Positions 27,006-35,243 of a stretch of 64,000 nt of DNA are shown in pieces. Numbering within the stretch: the first letter of the stretch is position 1; each line of letters opens with the position of its first letter. The stretch is from CALJFL01 sp039964455 (GTDB taxonomy: Bacteria > Pseudomonadota > Gammaproteobacteria > Pseudomonadales > Halieaceae). The stretch spans positions 124,001 through 188,000 of the forward strand of contig JBDVXK010000010.1 in NCBI GenBank assembly GCA_039964455.1, read 5' to 3'. The translations under genes were made by a program, and so were the position numbers. The notes under the pieces were generated by a model. It was not told the DNA's origin, made no database searches, and saw only the letters and a list, made by a program, of their open reading frames with translations.

Positions 27006-27120
27006 TCGCCGTTTTTAGCATATATGGCGTAAAATGACACCCATATGGCGCTTAGTCCACTGTTGATCAAGACCCTGTAGGTCGACACTGTTCCCTCAGC
27101 CGGAGTGTGGAGATATAGCG

Positions 27121-28023
27121 ATGACCGAGAAAGACCTTGATGGCGCAGCGATGGATGCAGCCAAGCAGTATATGGGCGGATTTGCATGGCCCACCGTTGT
27201 TCTGGGACTATTTGCTGCAGTTTTATATTTTGCGCTGCCGTTTTTTGTTTCTGCTGGGTTCGTATCGTTTTGGGTAGCCGCACCGGTAATGGCGGTGCTA
27301 ACTTATGTCGCTTACACCGGTTTGCATGAGTCCGTGCACGGGTCGATAAGTGGATCTCAGCAGAGTCTGCGTTGGGTAAACGAGTTTGTGGGCTATACCT
27401 GTGGGTTGGTGCTGGGAATTCCGATGACCGCGCACAGACATGAGCACCTGGCACATCACCGGCACACCAATGATCCCGGCGCGGATCCCGACTTTGTTTT
27501 ATCCGGATTGACAGACTCACCAGCATCGGCGGTTAAATCTGCGATGCAGGCCATCATGGAGAACTACCGCTATTACCTGAAGAAGCGCTGGCCCGAAGGC
27601 AAGGCTTCCCAGAATCGCGCTTTCTGCCTGGAGATTGTGGCCTCGATAAGCGTTCGTGTCGCAGTTTTGATGCTGACCGACCCTGGTATCACAATAGCGC
27701 TGTTCATCCTTGCAGGCATAGGCGGCACAGTATTACTGGGGTTTCTGTTTGCCTATCTGGTGCATTACCCCTACGAAGACGAGGGGCGCTATGTTGATAC
27801 CGCAACTATTGTCGCCAACGGGCCTTTCAACGCAGTGATGACCAACTTATGGTTGTACCAGAACTATCATTCGATACATCACCTGTTTCCTCGAGTGCCG
27901 TTCTTTCACTACCGGAAACTCTTCGAAACAATTGAACCCATCATGGGGGCTCGCGGCGCTCCCGTATACCGACTGGGCCTATCTGGTCTCAAGCTTCAAA
28001 AGCAGGATGCGGCCGCCGTTTGA
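27121..28023 (+). CDS. fatty acid desaturase family protein
   Basis: A 300-residue membrane di-iron desaturase. Three histidine boxes are visible: HESVH (box 1), HRHEHLAHHRHTNDP (box 2), and NYHSIHHLFP (box 3). At least four hydrophobic segments surround them, so the enzyme sits in the inner membrane. This box pattern resembles beta-carotene ketolase/hydroxylase-like and acyl-lipid desaturases; substrate open. The ribosome site is GGAG about 8 bp before the ATG. It is convergent with csrA (22 bp apart) and divergent from the AraC gene. Confidence 0.92.
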   Translation: MTEKDLDGAAMDAAKQYMGGFAWPTVVLGLFAAVLYFALPFFVSAGFVSFWVAAPVMAVLTYVAYTGLHESVHGSISGSQQSLRWVNEFVGYTCGLVLGIPMTAHRHEHLAHHRHTNDPGADPDFVLSGLTDSPASAVKSAMQAIMENYRYYLKKRWPEGKASQNRAFCLEIVASISVRVAVLMLTDPGITIALFILAGIGGTVLLGFLFAYLVHYPYEDEGRYVDTATIVANGPFNAVMTNLWLYQNYHSIHHLFPRVPFFHYRKLFETIEPIMGARGAPVYRLGLSGLKLQKQDAAAV

Positions 28024-28045
28024 CAGCCCTGGTGGTTTCGCCCAG

Positions 28046-28231
28046 CTAGGCGCTACGCCGATTACCGCTTTCATGCTGCGATTTTTCGTAGATCTCCTCA
28101 CGATGCACCGAGACTTCATTGGGTGCCTCGATGCCTACCCGGACTTGATTGCCGCTGGCCTTGAGTATCGTGACCGTAATGTTATCGCCGATTACCAGGC
28201 GCTCACCTATTCTTCTTGAAAGTACCAACAT
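28046..28231 (-). CDS. csrA: carbon storage regulator CsrA
   Basis: A 61-residue RNA-binding regulator. From ATG 28231 it reads MLVLSRRIGERLVIGDNITV then GNQVRVGIEAPNEVSVHREEIY, the CsrA core including the conserved Arg44-region residues that contact GGA motifs. GAGGAG precedes the start by 6 bp. CsrA binds GGA-containing mRNA leaders and controls carbon storage, biofilm and motility. The gene is not beside alaS or a serine tRNA, the usual gammaproteobacterial place, so it may be a second copy or relocated. Confidence 0.97.
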   Translation of the reverse strand: MLVLSRRIGERLVIGDNITVTILKASGNQVRVGIEAPNEVSVHREEIYEKSQHESGNRRSA

Positions 28232-28563
28232 CTTATTCTCCTCGCTAATCCGTGCAAAAACTGTAAGTTGGTTGGAGCATCGTCGGCACAAGCCGACATC
28301 AATCTGATATATGCAAGCACCGTGCCTCTTCGCAGAATTCAGTTACAGCCTGCTTTGCAGCGCTTCACCAAACGCCAGCTTTCTCGTTTCGCAATGCAAT
28401 ACCGGAAAGGCTGGATGCAATTTGCGAACTGCGGGGTCCTTTTGTCTGTTTGCGCCAACGACGTCGAACTAGTGGCAGCAAGCAAATAAGCAGCCCGCTG
28501 AGACGCGCAGAGCCTTATTGAGTACTATGCTTGGATCAAAAGCGTCCCAGGAGGTAATTCGCC
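28232..28563. other. 332-bp divergent intergenic region, no gene seen
   Basis: This gap separates csrA and the DUF4197 gene. I see one small perfect hairpin (GTCGGC acaa GCCGAC near 28283-28298) and a ribosome site (AGGAGG) just before the DUF4197 start. An open frame of about 70 codons crosses it but has no ribosome site or recognisable motif. No RNA gene could be identified. Confidence 0.4.
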
Positions 28564-29316
28564 ATGTTCCCTTTAAAGTTATTATCGCTGTCCCTGCTTA
28601 TCGGTTTTTCTTTAACTGTGCAGGCGGACTGGCGAGACTTGCTCGACGCGCTACCTGAGAGTGCCAAAGGGGCAATATCCACTGATGATGTGGTCCAGGC
28701 CACTGGCTTATCGCAGGAAGAGATCGTTGCGGGGCTCAAGGAGGCTCTCAATAGTGCCACCGAAATATCAATCGCTTCGCTTTCTAAAGAGGGTGGCTAT
28801 CTGGATAACCCAGCAGTGAAAATAGAAATGCCTGCTGAATTATCGAGGGTAGAGCAGGGGCTTCGTCAGATTGGGCAGGATGAGATGGCCGACGAATTTG
28901 TTCTGACAATGAATCAGGCTGCAGAGCAAGCGGTACCCGTTGCGCTTGAGCAATTCCAGTCGGCCATCGATGACATGACGCTGGATGATGCTCAGGGGAT
29001 ATTGAACGGTGAGGACGATGCTGCAACGCAATACTTTCGAAAGCACAGCGAACCTGCCTTACGTGAACAGTTTCTTCCTATAGTAGAGGAGGCGACCGCT
29101 AATGCAGGTGTTACCTCTACATATCAGAGCATCATGAGCCAGTTGGGTAGCTTCAGCAGCTTCCTGCAACCCCAGGCGTTGGACCTTGACGAGTACGTAA
29201 CCGAAGAGGCGCTTAATGGGCTGTTTACCATGGTCGCGCAGGAAGAGAAGCGCATTCGGCAAGATCCGGTAGCGCGATCAACAGAGTTGTTGGAAAAAGT
29301 ATTTGGCAGCGATTAG
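28564..29316 (+). CDS. DUF4197 domain exported protein
   Basis: A 250-residue exported protein. An N-terminal signal (residues 1-20, ending TVQAD) leads to a helix-rich body with VKIEMPAELSRVEQGLRQIG, typical of the DUF4197 family. Later segments are YFRKHSEPALREQFLPIVEEA and a C-terminal EALNGLFTMVAQEEKRIRQDP. This family is widespread in gammaproteobacteria but its role is unknown. A strong AGGAGG lies 8 bp before the ATG. It seems monocistronic. Confidence 0.9.
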   Translation: MFPLKLLSLSLLIGFSLTVQADWRDLLDALPESAKGAISTDDVVQATGLSQEEIVAGLKEALNSATEISIASLSKEGGYLDNPAVKIEMPAELSRVEQGLRQIGQDEMADEFVLTMNQAAEQAVPVALEQFQSAIDDMTLDDAQGILNGEDDAATQYFRKHSEPALREQFLPIVEEATANAGVTSTYQSIMSQLGSFSSFLQPQALDLDEYVTEEALNGLFTMVAQEEKRIRQDPVARSTELLEKVFGSD

Positions 29317-29386
29317 CTTGTTTCCTCTGATTACCATTTGAATTGCAAAGAATAGCTGCCAAAAAAATCATAAGGACCCCGATGAT

Positions 29387-30778
29387 ATGGAATCGAAAGC
29401 CCTCAAGGCGATAACCCTGTATTTTGCTCTGTTTTCGCCAGTTTTTGCCTCGGCATCTGACGAGACAGTATCCAGGCTATCAAATTATCTGCAGATCGAA
29501 ACTGTGAATCCACCGGGTAATGAAATCAGGGGCGCACAGTTTTTTGCCAGGATATTCGAGGAGGCGGGTATTGCTTATGAGATAGCGGAGTCTGCGCCCG
29601 GCAGAGGCAATATTTGGGCGCGACTTCCAGCGGCAGATCCAACGACAGCCGAGCCGGGGATTATACTTTTACACCATATCGACGTCGTGTCCGCGAGTGC
29701 TGGTCACTGGGATTTGCCACCGTTTTCTGGCGATATTAAAGATGGCTTTCTCTATGGCCGTGGAGCGCTTGATACCAAGGGGCTTGGGATTATCCAACTG
29801 CAAGCGTTTCTGGCCCTGGCGGCAAGTGGCAAACCGCTCACCCGTGATGTGCTGTTCCTTGCCACAGCTGATGAGGAGTCGGGTGGGGCGTTTGGAGCCG
29901 GTTGGCTGATTAAGGAGCGGCCCGAGCTTTTTGAAGGAATGGGCTTTTTGATTAACGAGGGTGGTGGTGGCCAGGAGCTAGGTAACGACAAGCGCATGGT
30001 GAGCGTGGAAGTCACTCAAAAGGTACCTTTATGGCTTAGGCTTACTGCCAGTGGTCAGCCCGGTCACGGCTCAATGCCTCAACCTGAAACGGCTGTCACG
30101 CGACTTGTCCGGGTTGCGGAGCGCATTGTCAGCACAGAGTTCCCGGTGCGCATTATCGAGCCGGTCGCGGTGATGTTAAGTGGGACTGCACAGTATCGAT
30201 CCAGCCCTGAGGAGCGTGAGGCGATGAGCGATATCGGCGCTGCGGTTAAAAACCCTGGTTTCGTTGAAACGCTACAGGCCAACGACCCAGCGACTCATGC
30301 CCTGCTACGAAACACCTGCTCTATGACTCGCCTTTCGGCCAGTGACAAGATCAATGTCGTACCGCCTGAGGCCCACCTCGAGCTAGACTGCAGACTGCTA
30401 CCGGATCAGTCTCCCGCTGAATTTATTGACAGTCTCAAGCAGATAATTGATGACCCCACGATACGTTTCGAGACACTACTCAGTTTTACACCAGCAGTGA
30501 GCTCTTCTGACACGGAACTGTTTGCCGCCATTGATACAGTTACGCAGCAGCACTACCCGGGTACGCCTGTTGTACCGGGTGTGCTTGGGGGGTTTACTGA
30601 CAGTCACTTTTTCAGGGAGCTTGGTATTGTCAGCTATGGCTACTCACCGACGTTTGTCCCAATTTCAGAGATGCGTGGTATACATGGAAATAACGAACGC
30701 ATAAGTGTAGAAGCGCTTGGCGCGGCGGTGGTATTGATGACAGATTTACTGGAATTATTTACTTTGCCGCAAGAGTGA
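29387..30778 (+). CDS. M20 family metallopeptidase, exported
   Basis: A 463-residue di-zinc peptidase/deacylase of the M20 family. A signal peptide (residues 1-23, SPVFASAS) suggests periplasmic location. Metal ligands can be matched to LLHHIDVVSA (His), GRGALDTKG (Asp), ADEESGG (Glu pair) and INEGGGG, with the dimerisation domain near GQPGHGSMPQPE. A final His ligand lies in IHGNNERIS. Such enzymes cleave dipeptides or N-acyl amino acids; specificity is unknown. It is 70 bp after the DUF4197 gene, same strand. Confidence 0.93.
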   Translation: MESKALKAITLYFALFSPVFASASDETVSRLSNYLQIETVNPPGNEIRGAQFFARIFEEAGIAYEIAESAPGRGNIWARLPAADPTTAEPGIILLHHIDVVSASAGHWDLPPFSGDIKDGFLYGRGALDTKGLGIIQLQAFLALAASGKPLTRDVLFLATADEESGGAFGAGWLIKERPELFEGMGFLINEGGGGQELGNDKRMVSVEVTQKVPLWLRLTASGQPGHGSMPQPETAVTRLVRVAERIVSTEFPVRIIEPVAVMLSGTAQYRSSPEEREAMSDIGAAVKNPGFVETLQANDPATHALLRNTCSMTRLSASDKINVVPPEAHLELDCRLLPDQSPAEFIDSLKQIIDDPTIRFETLLSFTPAVSSSDTELFAAIDTVTQQHYPGTPVVPGVLGGFTDSHFFRELGIVSYGYSPTFVPISEMRGIHGNNERISVEALGAAVVLMTDLLELFTLPQE

Positions 30779-30876
30779 GAAGGGCCTTGCTAGTGCTTAG
30801 CAGATAGAGGTTGTTTAGCTATACTGTTGCTCGAATTGATAACCCAATACTGAATTAAATCTATCCGGAGTGCGCC

Positions 30877-31653
30877 ATGTCGTTTCCAAAATCGCTTCTT
30901 TTATCAGCACTCGCCTTGGCGCTACTGTCTATGCTTCAAGCGTGTGGTGATTCGCAGGAAAATACCAAAGAAGCTTCAACCGAAAAGATGGCTGCCGAAA
31001 CTACATCGGCGGCACGGTCTGATGCCTCACCAGGCTCCATGCCGCAACAGCCCGAAGAATCGGAAGAGGTACAGACCTTGACTGTGAATGGCAGCGAGGT
31101 AGTTGCTGCGGATGCAGAGTCTACCGAGGAATATGAGGAGATCGACCCCGACTCGCTGGAAGCTGCTGGTCGGGTTGAACTTAAACAATATTCGGTTGCA
31201 TGGGTTGGCAGCGGCACCATAGGTGGCGGTACGCTTACAATGGATGGCGAATCCTACCCGTTCAAGATTGTTGGACTGGGGGTCGGTGGCTTTGGTGCAT
31301 CGTCGGTAGAGGCGACAGGTGTTGTCTATAATCTACCCGACAGGGAGGCTTTTGCCGGCACTTATGGCAACGCGCGACTTGGGTTGACCGCAGGTGATTC
31401 CGGGGGCGGTAAGTTATGGCTGCGCAATTCCGATGATGTGGTCATAGAGCTGGAGTCGGAGATGCGTGGGCTCGCTTTGGCGGGAGGTGTTGACGGTCTC
31501 GTTATCCAGTGGGATGAAAAGGAAAAGTCTTCGGTCGATGATGCGATGGACGGTACTGAAGAAGTCGTTGGTAAAGGGATAGAAGCTGGGGCGGACGCTG
31601 TTGAAACAGGGATCGGTAAAGTGAAAGGCTGGCTCAAGAAGGATGGTGGCTAG
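30877..31653 (+). CDS. lipoprotein with Gly-rich beta domain
   Basis: A 258-residue lipoprotein with lipobox LQAC (Cys23) at the end of a signal peptide. Residues ~30-100 are acidic and low complexity. Residues ~105-215 form a compact, glycine-rich beta domain (VGSGTIGGGTLTMDGESYPF, then GLGVGGFGASSVEATGVVYN). The C-terminus is an amphipathic, Lys-rich helix (VGKGIEAGADAVETGIGKVK). The beta domain looks like that of small secreted hypothetical proteins, but I cannot name the family with confidence. It is probably anchored in the outer membrane. Gene spacing suggests it is separate from the M20 gene. Confidence 0.75.
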   Translation: MSFPKSLLLSALALALLSMLQACGDSQENTKEASTEKMAAETTSAARSDASPGSMPQQPEESEEVQTLTVNGSEVVAADAESTEEYEEIDPDSLEAAGRVELKQYSVAWVGSGTIGGGTLTMDGESYPFKIVGLGVGGFGASSVEATGVVYNLPDREAFAGTYGNARLGLTAGDSGGGKLWLRNSDDVVIELESEMRGLALAGGVDGLVIQWDEKEKSSVDDAMDGTEEVVGKGIEAGADAVETGIGKVKGWLKKDGG

Positions 31654-31700
31654 CGATGCAAAAAACTAAGCTACTCCGTCAGTAACACTGGATTCACACT

Positions 31701-32249
31701 GTGTCGTCATCACTTCAGGATCAGCTGCTCAAATCTGGCTTAGCTGACAGTAAGAAGGCCAAGAAGCTGGCCAAGGAAAAACGTAAGGCAGTTAATGTTG
31801 CAAAAAATAGTGGCGAGACTTTAGTCGATGAGAACAAAGAGGCCGCTAGACAGGCGATTGCAGAGAAGGCCCACCGAGATCGGGAACTTAACCAGGCGCT
31901 GAACAGTAAGGCGGAGCGTAAGGCGATTAATGCTCAAATCAAGCAACTGATTGACAGCAACAAGCTTGCAAAGGGTGAAGGTGATATAGGCTTCAACTTT
32001 ACCGATGGTAAGAATGTGAAGAGTCTTTACGTTACATCGCTTGAACAGAAGCAACTGTCGGCCGGGGTTTTGTCGATAGTTAAGCAGGGGGATCAGTATG
32101 AAATTTTGCCCAGACCCGTTGCGGACAAAATTGCGGAGCGAGACCAGGGTCGTATTATCTTACTGCAGCAGGATTCAGACGTAACGCTCACAGAAGAAGA
32201 GCAAGACTGGTATAAAGACTACGAGATACCAGATGATTTGATGTGGTGA
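31701..32249 (+). CDS. DUF2058 (YaiL-like) protein
   Basis: A 182-residue protein with a very basic, coiled N-terminal half (LQDQLLKSGLADSKKAKKLA and KEKRKAVNVAKN). The C-terminal domain contains FNFTDGKNVKSLYVTSLEQK and YEILPRPVADKIAER. This is the DUF2058/YaiL plan, annotated in places as nucleoprotein or polynucleotide-associated. The start is a GTG at 31701 without a strong ribosome site. It is 48 bp after the lipoprotein gene, same strand. Confidence 0.85.
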   Translation: MSSSLQDQLLKSGLADSKKAKKLAKEKRKAVNVAKNSGETLVDENKEAARQAIAEKAHRDRELNQALNSKAERKAINAQIKQLIDSNKLAKGEGDIGFNFTDGKNVKSLYVTSLEQKQLSAGVLSIVKQGDQYEILPRPVADKIAERDQGRIILLQQDSDVTLTEEEQDWYKDYEIPDDLMW

Positions 32250-32306
32250 CCTTCTGCTGAGAGAGCTTGCAGATGTCTCTCCTGGTCGCAGTAGATAAGC
32301 TTGTTT

Positions 32307-32681
32307 TTATCCATCCGTAGTTGCGAGAATCCACTCTTGCGCTTTATTTTTCTGGCTATAGCCAAAAGAGACTACCTCTGCCGCAACGAAGTGATCGACG
32401 ATGCTATCGGCGAGGTTGCCGATAGGAGAATCGGTAACGATGGCAATACGGGTAATTTTCTTGTGATGATTCTTTACGAAAGACAGATGTGAGAGAAAAG
32501 CAGCGAAAGACTCCCACCCAGGAAACTCTTTGGTTGCTATGATCAACCCCCGCAGAACACCATGCTCCTCAATGTAAGGATCAATGATACTCGCGGCGGA
32601 CTTAAAATCCGATTCACTCAAACTGTTATCAGGTTCAAGCACTGCGATTCCGGTTACGTTATCCAGATGCGTTTTGAGCAT
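32307..32681 (-). CDS. SpoIIAA-like (STAS-related) protein
   Basis: A 124-residue protein of the SpoIIAA-like family. It has an initial beta strand pair (GIAVLEPDNSLSESDF) and a GLIIATKEFPGWESFAAF segment. A basic helix and RIAIVTDSPIGNLADSI follow, with DHFVAAEVVSFGYSQKN near the end. The fold is a CRAL-TRIO/STAS relative; partners are unknown. It is convergent with the DUF2058 gene and stands alone. Confidence 0.85.
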   Translation of the reverse strand: MLKTHLDNVTGIAVLEPDNSLSESDFKSAASIIDPYIEEHGVLRGLIIATKEFPGWESFAAFLSHLSFVKNHHKKITRIAIVTDSPIGNLADSIVDHFVAAEVVSFGYSQKNKAQEWILATTDG

Positions 32682-32877
32682 TTTCTATCCTCGGATAATT
32701 CGGCTCAGATCAGTATATAGGATTTGGGGCTGAACGACCGTCGGGCTTGATCTGGGACTTGGAGGTTACCGGGCCCGGAGAGTAGTGCAAATTCTTGCCC
32801 AATTTCAGTAATGGTCCATACTGAAAAGCGGTCACATTTTTTAAGCCCTGCTCGGGGTTGAGAATTCGGAAGGTTCT

Positions 32878-34311
32878 ATGCGCTTGATGCCAATAACAGA
32901 TGCTTTTTTCCTGATCATGGAGTCGCGACGTGTGCCCATGCATGTGGGTGGCGTCAATTTGTTTACTTTACCTAAAGACGTAGAAGATACGCGTTTCCTT
33001 GGTCAACTCAGTGAGCTTCTGCGACACGATGGAGAATTGCGTCGACCCTTCGGAGAACGACTTAAGATGGGGCCACTGGGGGTGGCGGGGCCTATCCGTT
33101 GGATGGAAGACGACGAACTTGATATGGACTACCACATCAGGCACTCCTCTCTGCCCAAGCCTGGGCGCTACCGGGAGCTATTTTCCCTTGTTTCCCGCCT
33201 GCATGGGCAGTTGTTAGATCGCTCGCGTCCTCTCTGGGAAATGCACCTGATCGAAGGCTTAAAGGGCCGACAGTTCGCGACGTACCTGAAAGCCCATCAC
33301 TGCGCCATCGACGGGGTAGGGGCCTTGCGGTTAATGAGCAGTATGTACTCTACCAATGCTCGCACTCGATTGCGTGAGTCGCCCTTATCCGCCGAGGCAC
33401 ACCAAGCCTATAGGCGTAGCCTGGATAGTGTCGGGCGCGAGAGCCCGCCCTCTGAACAAAGCATACTTGCGGTATCAGATGTGCTTCGCGAACAGTTGAG
33501 CAGCACGGTTAACGTCGGGCGTGCAATACGCGAGACAGCTGCCGTTTGGATGAACAGGCAGAGCAAGATGGCCGTGCCATTTCATCAGATTCCCGATAAT
33601 GCTTTCCGCCGCCAGCTGACTGGCTCGCGTCGCTTTGTTGCGCAGTCCTGGGAGTTTGACCGGGTCAATGCAGTCGGTAAGGCGCTGGGTTGCAAGATCA
33701 ATGATATTGTTCTGGCGATTTGTGCTGGCTCGCTTCGCCGACAGTTGCAAGAGCAGGGTGGGGTGCCGAAATTGTCGATGAAAGCGATGGCGCCGGTTTC
33801 AGTGAGGGCAGCCGGCGATGCAGATTCGGCGAACGCCGTGGGTATGGTTGTTGCCGATCTTGCCACTAACATCAAGGATCCTGAAAAGCGTCTTCGCAGA
33901 ATAAAAGAGTCTATGGATGCTGCGAAAGCAATGCTGAGTAGCATGAGCAGCAAGGAAATTCAGATCTATACAGCGCTGACTCAGGCGCCCATGCTGTTAA
34001 CCCAGGTCACTGGTCAGGGCAGTCGCTTCCCCGGCTTTAGCACAGTTGTTTCTAACGTTCCGGGGCCCAGGGAGCGGCGTTACTGGAATGGTGCGCGCCT
34101 TGATGGCATCTATCCTGTATCGATTCCCTTTGATGGCAGCGCGGTGAACTTCACCGTAGTCAGTAACTACAAGAATCTGGACTTCGGTATTGTGGCCTGC
34201 CGCAAATCCGTGCCCCACGTGCAGAAACTCATTGAGTATATGGAGGACTCCTTGTGTGAATTGGAGCAGGTGGCGGGGGTGGGTCGTAAACGAAAGCGAA
34301 AGCGGGCTTAG
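32878..34311 (+). CDS. wax ester synthase / diacylglycerol acyltransferase
   Basis: A 477-residue WS/DGAT enzyme. The catalytic HHxxxDG motif is AHHCAIDGVGALRL at residues ~139-152. The conserved FSTVVSNVPGPRERRYWNGARL segment is near residue 385 (seen as VVSNVPGP), and the N-terminus PITDAFFLIMESRRVPMHVGG is family-typical. It transfers acyl groups from acyl-CoA to long-chain alcohols or diacylglycerol, making wax esters or triacylglycerol as storage lipid. Its C-terminus is unusually basic (GRKRKRKRA) and overlaps the converging zinc-finger gene by 4 bp. Confidence 0.95.
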   Translation: MRLMPITDAFFLIMESRRVPMHVGGVNLFTLPKDVEDTRFLGQLSELLRHDGELRRPFGERLKMGPLGVAGPIRWMEDDELDMDYHIRHSSLPKPGRYRELFSLVSRLHGQLLDRSRPLWEMHLIEGLKGRQFATYLKAHHCAIDGVGALRLMSSMYSTNARTRLRESPLSAEAHQAYRRSLDSVGRESPPSEQSILAVSDVLREQLSSTVNVGRAIRETAAVWMNRQSKMAVPFHQIPDNAFRRQLTGSRRFVAQSWEFDRVNAVGKALGCKINDIVLAICAGSLRRQLQEQGGVPKLSMKAMAPVSVRAAGDADSANAVGMVVADLATNIKDPEKRLRRIKESMDAAKAMLSSMSSKEIQIYTALTQAPMLLTQVTGQGSRFPGFSTVVSNVPGPRERRYWNGARLDGIYPVSIPFDGSAVNFTVVSNYKNLDFGIVACRKSVPHVQKLIEYMEDSLCELEQVAGVGRKRKRKRA

Positions 34312-34637
34312 TCTTCCACGCAATTGACGCAACGGGTGCTGGCTGGGTCGAAAGTTAGCCGTGCGTCTTCAATTGCTTCACCGCATTTATAGCAATAGCC
34401 ATAATCATCAGCCTCTATACGGCGCAGGGCGCTCTCGATCTTCTGTAGTTGCTGCTGTCTTCGACGCGCAGTTTCCTGAGCCATTTGCTGGGCTTGCAGG
34501 GCGTCCATTCTGGACAGGCGGCCGACCTTCGACTGGTCAAGGGCAACGGTGTCCGCTGCATCCCTACTATCGGAGCTCAACTGCTCTATCTCGTTGCGCC
34601 TGGCCAGCAGAGCTTTCTTAAATTTTTCCAGATGCAC
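34308..34637 (-). CDS. DksA/TraR family zinc-finger protein
   Basis: A 109-residue protein with a coiled N-terminal helix pair and a C4 zinc finger CYKCGEAIEDARL...CVNC (Cys at ~81, 84, 102, 105). This is the DksA/TraR plan: such proteins enter the RNA polymerase secondary channel and modulate transcription with ppGpp. It is shorter than canonical DksA (about 150) and lacks its N-terminal extension, so it fits a TraR-like or DksA-like paralogue. The start is a GTG at 34637 without a clear ribosome site. Confidence 0.9.
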   Translation of the reverse strand: MHLEKFKKALLARRNEIEQLSSDSRDAADTVALDQSKVGRLSRMDALQAQQMAQETARRRQQQLQKIESALRRIEADDYGYCYKCGEAIEDARLTFDPASTRCVNCVED

Positions 34638-34657
34638 GTGATGTTTACGTCAAAAAA

Positions 34658-35095
34658 TCAGGCAGGCACTGGCCGCGCCTCGTAAACGGTATACGTCAGC
34701 AATCCAGATTCCATATCGACTGCTCCGGCCGCAACGGCTTGTATGCCATTCAGCCAGTTGTACTTGTCCGAACCGGTCTGGAAGGTAGGCGCCGTGGCTA
34801 GGAGTCCTTTTTCGACATCCATGCGTCCTGCATATTCAATATAAATGAAGGCACCGTCGTCGGTTTTCAATGTCAGCCTTACATCCAGCGCTGCAATCTT
34901 GCCGTCGTCACTAAAGGTCGCCCAATCGGCGGCATCATTAGTAGCCAATACTGCGTTAAGACGATCTCCAGTAAATTCGACTGAAGGCACATCTATAACA
35001 ACGCGTGCGCCCTTGGGCCCGCCGCCCACATTTACTGACTCACCGAGTTGCGCCTTAATTATTCCGAGTAAATGCAGCTCAATCTTTGCTTCCAT
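34658..35095 (-). CDS. DUF3237 domain protein
   Basis: A 145-residue all-beta protein of the DUF3237 family. Features are VGGGPKGARVVIDVPSVEF, LDVRLTLKTDDGAFIYIEYAG and a terminal LTYTVYEARPVP. Proteins of this family occur in catabolic clusters, but no activity is assigned. AGAGGAC lies 5 bp before the ATG. It is directly upstream of the DksA-like gene on the same strand. Confidence 0.9.
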   Translation of the reverse strand: MEAKIELHLLGIIKAQLGESVNVGGGPKGARVVIDVPSVEFTGDRLNAVLATNDAADWATFSDDGKIAALDVRLTLKTDDGAFIYIEYAGRMDVEKGLLATAPTFQTGSDKYNWLNGIQAVAAGAVDMESGLLTYTVYEARPVPA

Positions 35096-35243
35096 GTTTT
35101 GTCCTCTGGTTTTCCAAGAATTTTAAACTTTAGCATCGCGCAGTTTGGCACACAGACGTGTTGCCTGCCCATAATTATCTGCTCAGTGCAGCCGCGTCGG
35201 CCCGCAGAGCATGGAGTGATTTGGGGGGCGACTATTGTCGGCG

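Noticed and set aside
28268..28489. 73-codon frame upstream of the DUF4197 gene
   Set aside because: Poor start, no ribosome site, biased to Arg/Gln, no motif; treated as non-coding.
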